From positions 310,001 through 374,000 of the forward strand of contig NZ_CABFVU010000003.1 of the NCBI RefSeq assembly GCF_902150045.1: 64,000 bases of DNA, read 5' to 3'. The position numbers and the translations under genes are program-made. This document shows positions 8,613 through 17,175 of the stretch, in pieces (positions within the stretch are counted from its first letter, which is position 1; each line of letters begins with the position of its first letter). Origin of the DNA: Chitinophaga polysaccharea (lineage in GTDB: Bacteria; Bacteroidota; Bacteroidia; Chitinophagales; Chitinophagaceae). The notes beneath the pieces were generated by a model. It saw only the letters and a list, made by a program, of their open reading frames with translations, had not been told where the DNA came from and ran no database searches.

Positions 8613-9176
8613 TTAGTAGATCCACGGGATAATACGGCTGGTGCGTTTCATATAGGTAGTATATTCTTCACCAAACTGGGAGCGCAATACTTTTTCTTCT
8701 ACATTCATCCGGTAAACAAACGCTGCAAATACAGGAATGAACACAATAGCCAATCCAAGCCAGCTGTTCAGCGACAGCCCGAATCCCAGGAAAGACAACA
8801 GGGATCCGGCGTAGGAGGGATGCCGCAATACGCTGTACAACCCATCTTTTTTAATGTGGTGGTCTTTACGGATGGTCACGTTTACGGTAAACAACCGGCC
8901 CAGCTGTGCAATAGCTACAAATCGAAGTACCATTCCCAGCAGTATAACGCTGAGGCCTATACGATTCATGTCTGGCCCGGGGAGAATATAGTAACTTGTT
9001 TTTGCCGCTACTATCACGGAAACATTAATGAATACAATGATCACGATCCAGATGAAAGCCAGGCTGCCCTGGTCCTGCTTTTTCCTGTCGTCCGCGCCAG
9101 TGCCCCGGAGAATGCGGTGCAGTAAGATCTCTGAGAGGAACCACGCGAAATAAATGATGGTGGATAGCAAGTTCAT
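8613..9176 (-). CDS. Isoprenylcysteine carboxyl methyltransferase-like membrane protein
   Basis: An integral membrane protein with about five hydrophobic segments and the C-terminal signature of the ICMT/PEMT-type methyltransferase superfamily: G-L-Y-S-V-L-R-H-P-S-Y-A-G followed later by E-E-K-V-L-R-S-Q-F-G-E-E-Y. These residues bind S-adenosylmethionine in the family. The substrate in bacteria is usually unknown and is not assigned. The start at 9176 gives 187 residues beginning M-N-L-L-S-T-I-I-Y-F. An in-frame ATG at 9233 would add 19 polar residues but falls in the divergent promoter region shared with the thioredoxin gene, so it is less likely. Confidence 0.75.
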   Translation of the reverse strand: MNLLSTIIYFAWFLSEILLHRILRGTGADDRKKQDQGSLAFIWIVIIVFINVSVIVAAKTSYYILPGPDMNRIGLSVILLGMVLRFVAIAQLGRLFTVNVTIRKDHHIKKDGLYSVLRHPSYAGSLLSFLGFGLSLNSWLGLAIVFIPVFAAFVYRMNVEEKVLRSQFGEEYTTYMKRTSRIIPWIY

Positions 9177-9241
9177 AGATAACAGATAAGACGGATTATA
9201 TGTGTAATATATGTTATGTTTTTCGCTTTTCAAAAAGTCCG

Positions 9242-9249
9242 TAATTTGT
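9242..9249 (+). promoter_or_regulatory. Probable -7 box of the thioredoxin gene
   Basis: TAATTTGT resembles the -7 consensus with one base missing between TA and TTTG. An upstream T-run at 9219-9223 may serve as the -33 element. The upstream ATG at 9248 overlaps this box, which is why the later ATG at 9272 was chosen. Confidence 0.35.
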
Positions 9250-9271
9250 GGATGGAATTAAAACATGTGCT

Positions 9272-9568
9272 ATGGAAAACCTGCAGGCGATAATCGCTTC
9301 TCCCACACCCGTACTGATTGATTGTTTTGCCACCTGGTGCGGTCCCTGCCAGATGGTGCCTCCCATATTGAAAGAGGTAAAGGATAAAATGGGTGAAAAG
9401 ATCCGGATTATCAAGATAGACATAGATAAAAACCAGCAGCTGGCCGCTCAGTGGCAGATCAGCAGCGTGCCTACCTTATTGCTTTTCCGCGAAGGTAAGC
9501 TGATATGGAGACAGAGCGGGGTGGTACCTGCGCATCAGCTGATACCATTGCTGCAGCAGAAGATATAA
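9272..9568 (+). CDS. trxA: Thioredoxin
   Basis: A 98-residue single-domain thioredoxin with the redox motif W-C-G-P-C (about residues 22-26) and the cis-proline in I-S-S-V-P-T-L-L-L-F (about residue 68). It has no signal peptide, so it acts as a cytoplasmic disulfide reductant. It is monocistronic: a promoter precedes it and a strong palindromic terminator follows within 40 bp. The symbol trxA is generic because paralogues are common in this phylum. Confidence 0.9.
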   Translation: MENLQAIIASPTPVLIDCFATWCGPCQMVPPILKEVKDKMGEKIRIIKIDIDKNQQLAAQWQISSVPTLLLFREGKLIWRQSGVVPAHQLIPLLQQKI

Positions 9569-9607
9569 CATAAAAAAGTCTCCGGATTCCGGAGACTTTT
9601 TTATGTT
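9567..9607. terminator. Bidirectional terminator
   Basis: A nearly perfect palindrome with 20-bp arms at 9567-9586 and 9588-9607. The GC core GTCTCCG / CGGAGAC is flanked by six A on one side and six T on the other. It serves the thioredoxin gene and the convergent TPR lipoprotein gene, whose stop codon it overlaps. Confidence 0.9.
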
Positions 9608-10757
9608 ATATCCTGTTATAAAAACTTTGCAGATCCCTTGCCAGCACATCATAAATAGGCCGCGTAAATTCCATGAACAGATCGGTAGGCGGTGGTGGAG
9701 GCATATCCCGTCCGCCCATCAGCTGTTTATCTTCATCACTTAAAGCTCTTTCATCTCCCTTGAATGTACCATACTGGTTCAGCCAGGTATAACTGCCGGG
9801 TATGCGGTCGGTACGCAGCAGTTGCCCATTGGAAGTATTGGTGATGCGATAGTCCAGCAGTCCTTTCGACACCACCGTTTTTTTAGTGATATACAGGGTT
9901 GCTTTTACTGTTTTATAGACATTGGATTCATTTCCGGTAGAATCTTTGGTGGTGCCCACCACAATTTCTTTTGAAACATCGCGCTCGATGCGGTCTACAT
10001 AGGTTTGGCCCACTATAAAATCAAAGAAGCGCAGTTCAATATATTCATCGGGGCGGAGGTTTTCATTGCGGGCCACCCGCTCATCATAGAACTGTACAAA
10101 CTGGTTGATATTTCGTTGCTGCAGGTTGCGTACCAGGTAATCACGGAACTGGTCGGCGCTGAACTGGTAATAGGGTGAGCGTACTTCAATTTCGCTTACT
10201 ACCACGTTGATTACTCCCATCCGGTAGGCTTCGTCCCGGCGTTGTTTGGCGTCGCGGTAATTAGGGATGAGCTTAAGCGCGGCGCCGAATTCCTCGTAAG
10301 CCTGCCGTGCACTGGCTTTATCGCCCTGGCTCAGTAAAGACATGCCGCGGTCGTACCGCATTTCAGCGGCGTTTTCCTGGGCGCCTGTAATGGCATCCCT
10401 GTAATCCTTCGGCTGTACCAGTTTAAGGGCCGCAGGGGAGCTGTGAATAGCGTTATAAAGGCTTTGCATGGCCCTGTACTCATTCCGTATACTTTCCCAC
10501 TTGAGCTCGTTGTTGGAGCGTAGATATGCACTAACCCGGTCTTCCCGCACCAGTTGCGCCTGTTTGTAGGCATCCGGCAGCAGCCGCGTAGCGGTGGCGT
10601 CCTGGGGGTTGCGTTGCAGCTTTTTCACAAAGGCAGTAACGGCTTCACCGTACCTGCCTTTGTTGAATAATTTTTCACCTGATTTACAGGAAAGAATAAA
10701 AATGTAGAGAAGGATGGTGATAAGGCTCAGTAATTGTCTGAATATTAGCTTTTTCAA
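9606..10757 (-). CDS. TPR-like lipoprotein of unknown function
   Basis: A 383-residue protein with an N-terminal hydrophobic stretch ending in F-I-L-S-C (cysteine about residue 24), consistent with a lipoprotein signal. Next comes a TPR-like segment (L-F-N-K-G-R-Y-G-E-A-V-T-A-F, about residues 30-70) and a second repeat-like helix pair near residues 140-170. The C-terminal half is beta-rich and not recognised; a proline run P-P-P-P-P-T occurs near residue 360. A role in envelope assembly would be a guess. It lies 48 bp after smpB and may be co-transcribed with it. Confidence 0.7.
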   Translation of the reverse strand: MKKLIFRQLLSLITILLYIFILSCKSGEKLFNKGRYGEAVTAFVKKLQRNPQDATATRLLPDAYKQAQLVREDRVSAYLRSNNELKWESIRNEYRAMQSLYNAIHSSPAALKLVQPKDYRDAITGAQENAAEMRYDRGMSLLSQGDKASARQAYEEFGAALKLIPNYRDAKQRRDEAYRMGVINVVVSEIEVRSPYYQFSADQFRDYLVRNLQQRNINQFVQFYDERVARNENLRPDEYIELRFFDFIVGQTYVDRIERDVSKEIVVGTTKDSTGNESNVYKTVKATLYITKKTVVSKGLLDYRITNTSNGQLLRTDRIPGSYTWLNQYGTFKGDERALSDEDKQLMGGRDMPPPPPTDLFMEFTRPIYDVLARDLQSFYNRI

Positions 10758-10805
10758 TGGGGAACTGTTTTTAAAAGGATATGCTTTTGCCTGCCGGCGC
10801 TTTGT

Positions 10806-11243
10806 TTATTTATATTGTCGTCTGAGCTCCCTGTCGGCTTCCCTTGCTTTGATAGAGTCGCGCTTATCATGAAGCTTTTTACCTTTACCAATACCAATCT
10901 CCATTTTTGCCAGGCTTTTATCAGTAATGAATATACGAAGTGGTACAATAGTATAGCCGCGTTCTTTGATCTTGTTTTCCATTTTTCTCAGTTCCCGTTT
11001 GGTGAGCAGCAGCTTACGCTCGCGCAGGGGATCATGGTTGGAGGAAGTACCGTGCGAATATTCCGCAATATGCAGGCTTCTCACGTATAATTCTCCCTTT
11101 GAAAAATAGCAGAAGGAATCGTTAAAGCTCACCTTACCTGCACGGATGGACTTGATCTCAGTGCCAAGCAACACCATTCCTGCAATGAACTTATCTTCTA
11201 TTGCGTACTCAAAATATGCCGATCTGTTCTTTAATTCTGCCAT
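10806..11243 (-). CDS. smpB: SsrA-binding protein SmpB
   Basis: A 145-residue protein with the full SmpB layout: N-R-S-A-Y-F-E-Y start, the OB-fold core with G-T-E-I-K-S-I-R-A-G-K, the H-I-A-E-Y segment, R-E-R-K-L-L-L-T-K-R-E-L, and a basic tail (G-K-K-L-H-D-K-R). SmpB binds tmRNA and brings it to stalled ribosomes for trans-translation. The tmRNA gene itself was not found in the window. Confidence 0.96.
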   Translation of the reverse strand: MAELKNRSAYFEYAIEDKFIAGMVLLGTEIKSIRAGKVSFNDSFCYFSKGELYVRSLHIAEYSHGTSSNHDPLRERKLLLTKRELRKMENKIKERGYTIVPLRIFITDKSLAKMEIGIGKGKKLHDKRDSIKAREADRELRRQYK

Positions 11244-11280
11244 TTGTGCTTTGATATGAGGGGTTGGTTTTTAGCCTTCA

Positions 11281-11322
11281 ACGGTTGGCAGTTGCAGGAA
11301 TATCCATGCAGGTGCCAACCGT
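11281..11322 (-). terminator. Stem-loop between accD and smpB
   Basis: Perfect 10-bp arms ACGGTTGGCA and TGCCAACCGT at 11281-11290 and 11313-11322 enclose a loop that can itself pair partly (TTGCA with TGCAG region). It sits 22 bp after the accD stop and has no clear T-tract, so it could end or attenuate the accD transcript, or protect its 3' end. Confidence 0.5.
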
Positions 11323-11343
11323 CGGAGCCTAAAAGCTGTCTTC

Positions 11344-12192
11344 TTAATTTTTAAAGATGGTAAGCAAACTTGCCAACTTCGTCTTCAGTTCTTTTCTATC
11401 CATGATGAAATCCAGGAAACCGTGCTCCAGCAGGAATTCGGCGCTCTGGAAACCAGCAGGTAAGTCTTTCTTGATGGTTTCTTTGATGATCCTCGGACCG
11501 GCAAAACCGATAAGGGCGCCTGGCTCAGCAATGTTAAGGTCGCCCAGCATTGCATAAGAGGCTGTTACGCCGCCGGTGGTAGGATCGGTCATCAGGGAGA
11601 TGTAGGGGAGCCTTGCATCAGCCAACTGTGTGAGTTTGGCGGATGTTTTAGCCATCTGCATCAGGGAGAAGGCGCTTTCCATCATACGGGCGCCACCTGA
11701 TTTGGAGATGATCATCAGCGGCATCTTATGTACAATACAGTAATCGATGGAGCGGGCAATCTTTTCACCAACAACAGAACCCATGGAACCACCAATAAAG
11801 TTAAAATCCATGCATGCCACTACGAGATCATTTCCCAGCACTTTACCCGTACCAACGGTCATCGCATCTTTCAGGCCTGATTTCTTCTGCGCATCTTTCA
11901 GCCTGTCGGCATAAGGTTTCAGATCTTTAAAGCCCAGGAAGTCGGTCGGGTATATATTGGGGAACAGTTCCTCGAACTGGTTGTTATCAAAGATGATCTC
12001 AAAGTACTCGGCAGAGTTAATACGGTTGTGATAATTACACTTATCGCAAACATAGTAATGCTCCTTCAGATCCTTTACGGTGGTGGTTTTTTTACAGTTA
12101 GGACACTTGTGCCACAAACCATCCGGTGCTTCTTTCTTTTCACTGGTGGTGGTAGAGATGCCTTGTTTAATTCGCTTAAACCAGCTTGACAT
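11344..12192 (-). CDS. accD: Acetyl-CoA carboxylase carboxyltransferase subunit beta
   Basis: A 282-residue AccD. The N-terminal zinc ribbon is intact (C-P-N-C at about residues 30-33 and C-D-K-C at about 49-52), followed by the crotonase-like carboxyltransferase domain with G-G-S-M-G-S-V-V-G-E-K and S-K-S-G-G-A-R-M-M-E-S. With AccA it makes malonyl-CoA for fatty acid synthesis. accA is not in the window, as is usual when the two subunits are unlinked. Confidence 0.96.
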   Translation of the reverse strand: MSSWFKRIKQGISTTTSEKKEAPDGLWHKCPNCKKTTTVKDLKEHYYVCDKCNYHNRINSAEYFEIIFDNNQFEELFPNIYPTDFLGFKDLKPYADRLKDAQKKSGLKDAMTVGTGKVLGNDLVVACMDFNFIGGSMGSVVGEKIARSIDYCIVHKMPLMIISKSGGARMMESAFSLMQMAKTSAKLTQLADARLPYISLMTDPTTGGVTASYAMLGDLNIAEPGALIGFAGPRIIKETIKKDLPAGFQSAEFLLEHGFLDFIMDRKELKTKLASLLTIFKN

Positions 12193-12390
12193 ATTTTACT
12201 ATTAGATTAGAAAATAGTGGTGCAAGATACGAATTATCGCATAAAGGCAAAAACATATAGGGAAAAGTATAAAGTTTAAATCAAAAAGCAAAAAGCCATT
12301 GTAGTGGAGATAATAACATATACATATAATATATGACGCTTTATCCCCTTTACAACAGCTTTTTGCTTTATATGTCAGGCGTTTGACTGA

Positions 12391-13458
12391 TTATGCGTTC
12401 CTGTTAATACAGTTCAGATCCCTGAACGCTTCTTCCAGGCGTTTAACAAAGGTTTCTTCACCTTTGCGCAGCCATACACGCGGATCGTAGTATTTTTTAT
12501 TTGGTTTGTCCGGTCCTTCGGGGTTACCCAGCTGAGCCTGGAGGTAATCCTTCTTTGCTTCGTAGAAATCGTGGATACCTTCCCAGAATGCCCACTGCAT
12601 ATCTGTATCAATGTTCATTTTGATAACGCCATAACCCAGCGCTTCAGTGATCTGGTGCTTTGGAGAACCGCTACCACCGTGGAATACGTAGAATACCGGT
12701 TTAGCGGCAGTTTTAAATTTCTCCTGGATGAATTCCTGGCTGTTGTGCAGGATCACCGGACGGAGCTCTACGTTACCAGGGGAGTATACGCCATGAACGT
12801 TACCGAAAGCAGCTGCCACGGTGAAACGCGGGCCTACCTTTGATAAAATTTCATACGCATAGGCTACTTCTTCAGGCTGAGTGTACAGCTTGGAGTTGTC
12901 TACGCCGGAATTGTCCACACCATCTTCTTCACCACCTGTTACGCCCAGCTCAATTTCGATGGACATACCCAGTTTATTCATTCTCTCAAAATATTTATGA
13001 GAAATTTCGATGTTCTCTGCAATCGGCTCTTCAGACAGGTCCAGCATATGGGAACTGTAAAGCGGCTGACCGGTTTGTTTGAAATGTTGTTCGCCTGCAT
13101 CCAGCAGACCATCTATCCATGGCAGCCATTTCTTGGCAGCATGGTCTGTATGCAGTACTACGGGAACACCGTAATATTTAGCCACTTCATGTACATGTTT
13201 GGCGCCGGAAATACCACCTGCAATATTAGCCTGCAGCTTGTCGTTCGGCATACCTTTACCGGCAAAAAATTGTGCACCACCGTTAGAAAACTGGATGATA
13301 ACCGGTGAATTCACTTTAGCAGCTGTTTCCAGTACCGCATTCACGGAGTTAGTTCCCACAACATTTACGGCAGGCATAGCAAATCCGTTGTCTTTGGCAT
13401 CGTTATACAGCGCATCCAGCTCTTCGCCGAATAGTACGCCAGCTCTGTATTTTCCCAT
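12391..13458 (-). CDS. fbaA: Class II fructose-bisphosphate aldolase
   Basis: A 355-residue metal-dependent aldolase that cleaves fructose 1,6-bisphosphate into dihydroxyacetone phosphate and glyceraldehyde 3-phosphate. Zinc and catalytic residues are visible in V-L-H-T-D-H-A-A-K, in E-I-E-L-G-V-T-G-G-E-E-D, in F-G-N-V-H-G-V-Y and in V-F-H-G-G-S-G-S. Length and the E-E-D-G-V-D insertion match the longer FbaA-type class IIa enzymes. A good -7 box (13491-13498, minus strand) lies 33 bp before the start, and an imperfect A/T-rich inverted repeat follows the stop. Confidence 0.95.
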   Translation of the reverse strand: MGKYRAGVLFGEELDALYNDAKDNGFAMPAVNVVGTNSVNAVLETAAKVNSPVIIQFSNGGAQFFAGKGMPNDKLQANIAGGISGAKHVHEVAKYYGVPVVLHTDHAAKKWLPWIDGLLDAGEQHFKQTGQPLYSSHMLDLSEEPIAENIEISHKYFERMNKLGMSIEIELGVTGGEEDGVDNSGVDNSKLYTQPEEVAYAYEILSKVGPRFTVAAAFGNVHGVYSPGNVELRPVILHNSQEFIQEKFKTAAKPVFYVFHGGSGSPKHQITEALGYGVIKMNIDTDMQWAFWEGIHDFYEAKKDYLQAQLGNPEGPDKPNKKYYDPRVWLRKGEETFVKRLEEAFRDLNCINRNA

Positions 13459-13490
13459 ACTCTGATATGTGTTTTAATTTTTTAGGAAAG

Positions 13491-13498
13491 CAAATATA
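13491..13498 (-). promoter_or_regulatory. -7 promoter box of fbaA
   Basis: On the minus strand the box reads TATATTTG, an exact fit to TAnnTTTG, and is followed by GC. The leader would be about 25 nt. Confidence 0.6.
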
Positions 13499-13595
13499 AG
13501 GAGTTAAATAGAAGATTTATAGCGAAAAGTAAGTGCTTATGTATTAATTCTACCAACAGAAAAATGTATTTTAACCGGTATCAATCCCGTTTTAT

Positions 13596-14408
13596 ATGAA
13601 ATTATTCCTGTTTTTCCTCGCGGTGATATGTCTGCAAATGCCATCCGGCAGTGCATCTGCGGATAATGCAACCGATTCCCTGCAGTACTTCACTTCCTTT
13701 GATGGTACCCGGATCCATTATACCGTTACCGGTACGGGAGCTCCTGTATTATTGGTACATGGCTTCATTGTGAACGGGGATTCCTGGAAAAAAACGGCCT
13801 TGTATGATTCATTGCTCGTACACGGGTATAAGGTAATAACCCTTGACCTGAGGGGAAACGGGGCATCGGATCATCCGCACGACAGCCTCGCGTATCTCAA
13901 TGATGCGGAAACAAAGGACATTATGGGATTGATGACCTGGCTTAATATTAATAATTACCAGGCAGTGGGCTATTCGAGAGGCAGTATCATCGTATCGCGC
14001 CTACTGGTGCTGGATGCCAGGGTACGTAGCGCGGTGATGGGAGGGATGGGCACTGCTTTTACAAACCCCGCCTGGCCGCGCCGGCAGCAGTTTTACGAGG
14101 CGCTTTCCGGGAAAGAGGTACCGGAGCTGGCCGCGATGGTGAAATATGTACAACAGTCGGGGCTGGATCAGCGCGCCCTTGCTATGATGCAGTTGGGCCA
14201 GCCCACTACTACACCTCAGGAGCTGGCCGGCGTGCATCAGCCGGTATTGGTTATCGGGGGGGATAAAGACGAAGATAATGATACCGGCGGCTCACTCGCA
14301 GCCATGATGCCGGCAGGAATGCACGGCACCGTAGCCGGAGATCATAATTCAGTAGTACGCAGCGTGCCCTTTGCGGAATGGGTGCTCGATTTTCTTGAGA
14401 AACATTAG
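13596..14408 (+). CDS. Exported alpha/beta hydrolase
   Basis: A 270-residue protein with a signal peptide (about residues 1-22, ending S-A-S-A-D) and an alpha/beta-hydrolase fold. The oxyanion strand H-G-F-I-V-N-G precedes the nucleophile elbow G-Y-S-R-G-S (serine about residue 129). An acid in V-I-G-G-D-K-D and a histidine in A-G-D-H-N-S-V complete the triad. It is probably a periplasmic esterase; the substrate is not predictable. Its stop overlaps the stop of the convergent Rieske gene by a few bases. Confidence 0.85.
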   Translation: MKLFLFFLAVICLQMPSGSASADNATDSLQYFTSFDGTRIHYTVTGTGAPVLLVHGFIVNGDSWKKTALYDSLLVHGYKVITLDLRGNGASDHPHDSLAYLNDAETKDIMGLMTWLNINNYQAVGYSRGSIIVSRLLVLDARVRSAVMGGMGTAFTNPAWPRRQQFYEALSGKEVPELAAMVKYVQQSGLDQRALAMMQLGQPTTTPQELAGVHQPVLVIGGDKDEDNDTGGSLAAMMPAGMHGTVAGDHNSVVRSVPFAEWVLDFLEKH

Positions 14409-14848
14409 CTCACTGTGAGCACATTTCCATCTACCTTAATAGTATAAGCCGTCAGCGCTGCAGTGGCCGGGCCTGTGTTCACCGCGCCGGTAGTGGTATA
14501 CCGGCTGCCATGGCCGCAGGGCGCATTACATTCTATCAATTTGGAGCTGTTGTTGTAGGTAGCCACCGTGCAACCCTGGTGAGTGCAGGTGCTGGAAAGC
14601 GCCGTGAAAGCCGATGCTGTGTTGCCGGCAGCAACGCGGATAATGATCACCCCGTTGGAAATCTTAAAGTCGCCCACATTGGTGAGATCACTGCCGAGGT
14701 TTAATGATAGTTTGGCATTGCCGCCACCGCCGCCGGGAGGAGCAGGATCAGGATTATCGTTGCCTCCCTTGCTGCAGGCAGCTAAACCGGCGGTACAAAC
14801 AAGTGCCAGTGTAAGTCCGATGTTGGAAACAAAGTCTCTTCTTTCCAT
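14405..14848 (-). CDS. Tat-type Rieske 2Fe-2S lipoprotein with unusual box 2
   Basis: A 147-residue protein. The N-terminus carries a twin-arginine-like motif (E-R-R-D-F-V) and a lipobox L-A-A-C (cysteine about residue 25), then a Pro/Gly linker. The Rieske domain follows with box 1 C-T-H-Q-G-C. Box 2 reads C-N-A-P-C-G-H-G-S instead of the usual C-P-C-H-G-S, so the histidine is separated from the preceding cysteines differently. Tat export is normal for Rieske proteins because the cluster is loaded in the cytoplasm. It stands alone, not in a cytochrome bc operon, so its electron partner is unknown. Confidence 0.82.
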   Translation of the reverse strand: MERRDFVSNIGLTLALVCTAGLAACSKGGNDNPDPAPPGGGGGNAKLSLNLGSDLTNVGDFKISNGVIIIRVAAGNTASAFTALSSTCTHQGCTVATYNNSSKLIECNAPCGHGSRYTTTGAVNTGPATAALTAYTIKVDGNVLTVS

Positions 14849-14937
14849 AAAGTGCGTTTTAATTGAGTGGATCGTTATCCTGTTTACGCAGTTGGAAAGA
14901 AGAACGTTGCCTCAGCATGCGAATTTTGCCGCGAATT

Positions 14938-14974
14938 TTGTCTGATTCAGGATTATGATGATTTTGCTGATTTT
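14938..14974. repeat. Half-copy of the TTGTCTGA dispersed repeat
   Basis: The 26 bases from 14938 match the left arm of the bioD inverted repeat (17176 onward) with one difference: TTGTCTGA, TCAGGATTATGATGATT. There is no opposing arm. It abuts the stop codon of the metal-receptor-like gene at 14973. Confidence 0.65.
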
Positions 14975-15761
14975 AATTTTTGTGTTGCTTTTTGATCAGC
15001 GTTTGAAAATAGGCGGGGGCCTCCAGCAAACGGCTGCCATACCAGGAAAACATTTCACCATCTACCAGCTGAACATGTGCATCCGGTAATATTGCCTGCA
15101 GTTCCGCGATATGTTTTTCCTTAAAAGGATAGGGCTCCGAAGAAAGCAATATCCTGCGGCAACCGCTGTTTGCCAGTTGGGTGGCAGTAATGACGGGATA
15201 ACGGGGCTGCTCCCCGAATACATTCCGGAAGCCGCACAGCTGCAGCATATGGTGGATGAAGGTGTCTCCGCCCGCCACCATCCATGGATCGCGCCAGATA
15301 AAGTAGGCAGTGGGAACGGCAGTTGTAAAAGGCTGTAATGAAGAAAAGCCCGCTTTGATCCGGGAAACGATACTGGCGGCGGCATCCACACGATCTGTTA
15401 TCGCACCTACGCTGGTAATCATACTGTATGCATCTTCCAGGGTCTGGATATTACTTACCCATACCGGGTATTCCTGCATCAGCAGCTCCACATCGGCCGC
15501 CAGGTTTTCTTCCTTGTTGGCAATGATAAGGTCGGGTGAAAGCTGCCGAATAATACCGGAGTGAATATTTTTGGTACCGCCTATCCTCGTCTTTTCCCGG
15601 AACCATGTTAACGGATGTACGCAGAATTTGGTAATGCCCACCACTTCTTTTTCAAGTCCGAGGGAATACAGCAATTCTGTTTGGGAGGGCACCAATGAAA
15701 CAATCCGCCTGGGCGGATTGTCGAGTGTTATCTGTCTGTGCAGCTGATCAATAAATAACAT
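14973..15761 (-). CDS. Helical-backbone metal receptor (BtuF/TroA-like) protein
   Basis: A 262-residue protein of the periplasmic-binding-protein class III fold (BtuF/FhuD type): R-R-I-V-S-L-V-P-S-Q-T-E-L-L-Y-S-L-G-L at the N-lobe start, S-P-D-L-I-I-A-N-K-E-E-N strand, a long connecting helix, and a C-lobe with Y-F-I-W-R-D-P-W-M. Homologues bind cobalamin or ferric siderophores for ABC import. No signal peptide is visible, and there is no permease or ATPase beside it. It lies 6 bp after the cystathionine beta-synthase gene, so it is likely co-transcribed. A cytoplasmic or uncertain role should be kept open. Confidence 0.78.
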   Translation of the reverse strand: MLFIDQLHRQITLDNPPRRIVSLVPSQTELLYSLGLEKEVVGITKFCVHPLTWFREKTRIGGTKNIHSGIIRQLSPDLIIANKEENLAADVELLMQEYPVWVSNIQTLEDAYSMITSVGAITDRVDAAASIVSRIKAGFSSLQPFTTAVPTAYFIWRDPWMVAGGDTFIHHMLQLCGFRNVFGEQPRYPVITATQLANSGCRRILLSSEPYPFKEKHIAELQAILPDAHVQLVDGEMFSWYGSRLLEAPAYFQTLIKKQHKN

Positions 15762-15767
15762 ATGCTT

Positions 15768-17126
15768 TTATCTGCCAAGTGCCTGTATAATATCGTACTT
15801 CGTAACAATGTGATGATTGCCGCTGTCGTCTTTTGTAAGCACCGCACCGTTTTCCCGGTTGATATACACGGATAGTTTTTCAATGGGCGTATCCTGGCTT
15901 ACCAGTGGGAACGACGGCTGCATCACCTGTTGTACCAGGGCATCTTTCAGGTTGACATCATCGATCAGGCGGTTGAACAACCCGTTTTCAGAGATGGAGC
16001 CGATCAGCTCTCCGCCTTGTTCTACAGGGATATGCTCGATGTCATATTTTTTCATCCTGGCGATAGCCTCACTTACTTTTTCATCTGCGCTGATGGTTAC
16101 CAGTGGCTGGTTACGGCGTCCATTCACTACATCCTTTACTGTTTTTACATCCAGGAACCCGCGCTCCATCATCCATTGGTCGTTGTAAATTTTTCCTACA
16201 TAACGGCTGCCATGATCATGGAAAATAACCACTACCACGTCTGTAGGCTTTAGTGATTCCTTTAGCTGCAGCAGCCCTGCTATGGCCGATCCAGCGGAAT
16301 ATCCCACGAAGATGCCTTCTTCTTTGGTGATGCGGCGCGCCATCACAGCAGCGTCTTTATCGGTAACTTTTTCAAATTTATCGATCACCTTCATATCGTA
16401 ATTCTCCGGCACAAAATCTTCCCCTATACCTTCGGTTATATAAGGATATACTTCGCTCATATCCAGCTGACCGGTTTCAAAATATTTCTTCAGTAAGGAA
16501 CCATAACTGTCAATAGCCCATACTTTAATGTCGGGGTTCTTTTCCTTCAGGTATTTTCCTGTGCCGGTAACGGTGCCGCCGGTACCGGTAGCCACCACCA
16601 GGTGGGTGATCTTTCCGTCAGTTTGCTCCCATATTTCAGGACCGGTTTGCTCGTAATGTGCATCACGGTTAGCGAGGTTATCATATTGGTTCACATAAAA
16701 TGAATTGGGCACTTCTGTAGCCAGTCTTTTGGACACGGAATAGTAAGAGCGGGGATCTTCGGGCTCCACATTGGTAGGGCAAACAATCACTTCTGCACCT
16801 ACGGCTTTCAGGATATCCACTTTTTCTTTAGATTGTTTATCTGTGGTGGTGAAAATACACTTATATCCCCTGATAATAGCTGCCAGGGCCAGGCCCATGC
16901 CCGTATTGCCGGAAGTGCCTTCAATAAGGGTGCCACCGGGTTTGAGCAATCCTTTCTCTTCTGCTACATCCACCATTTTCACGGCCATGCGGTCCTTAAT
17001 AGAGTTGCCGGGGTTAAAGAACTCCACCTTTGCCAATACCGTGCAGGGCAGGGAGGCAGTTACACGGTGCAGCTTTACCATTGGGGTATTTCCTATCGTT
17101 TCGAGTATATTATCACAGTATTTCAT
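15768..17126 (-). CDS. Cystathionine beta-synthase
   Basis: A 452-residue PLP enzyme with a regulatory tail. The catalytic domain (about 1-320) has the PLP lysine in P-G-N-S-I-K-D-R-M, the substrate loop E-G-T-S-G-N-T-G-M-G and the PLP phosphate site A-T-G-T-G-G-T-V-T-G-T-G. Two CBS motifs follow (about 335-452), the first with I-E-H-I-P-V-E and the second with P-I-E-K-L-S-V-Y. This is the CBS rather than the shorter cysteine-synthase layout: it condenses serine (or O-acetylserine) with homocysteine. A -7 box at 17152-17159 lies 26 bp upstream. Confidence 0.88.
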   Translation of the reverse strand: MKYCDNILETIGNTPMVKLHRVTASLPCTVLAKVEFFNPGNSIKDRMAVKMVDVAEEKGLLKPGGTLIEGTSGNTGMGLALAAIIRGYKCIFTTTDKQSKEKVDILKAVGAEVIVCPTNVEPEDPRSYYSVSKRLATEVPNSFYVNQYDNLANRDAHYEQTGPEIWEQTDGKITHLVVATGTGGTVTGTGKYLKEKNPDIKVWAIDSYGSLLKKYFETGQLDMSEVYPYITEGIGEDFVPENYDMKVIDKFEKVTDKDAAVMARRITKEEGIFVGYSAGSAIAGLLQLKESLKPTDVVVVIFHDHGSRYVGKIYNDQWMMERGFLDVKTVKDVVNGRRNQPLVTISADEKVSEAIARMKKYDIEHIPVEQGGELIGSISENGLFNRLIDDVNLKDALVQQVMQPSFPLVSQDTPIEKLSVYINRENGAVLTKDDSGNHHIVTKYDIIQALGR

Positions 17127-17151
17127 AAAAAAAATGAGGTTTGTATAGCTA

Positions 17152-17159
17152 CGAAAATA
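17152..17159 (-). promoter_or_regulatory. -7 promoter box of the cystathionine beta-synthase gene
   Basis: On the minus strand the box reads TATTTTCG, the C variant of TAnnTTTG, giving a leader of about 20 nt. Confidence 0.5.
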
Positions 17160-17175
17160 CGGAAATGAGCGGATT

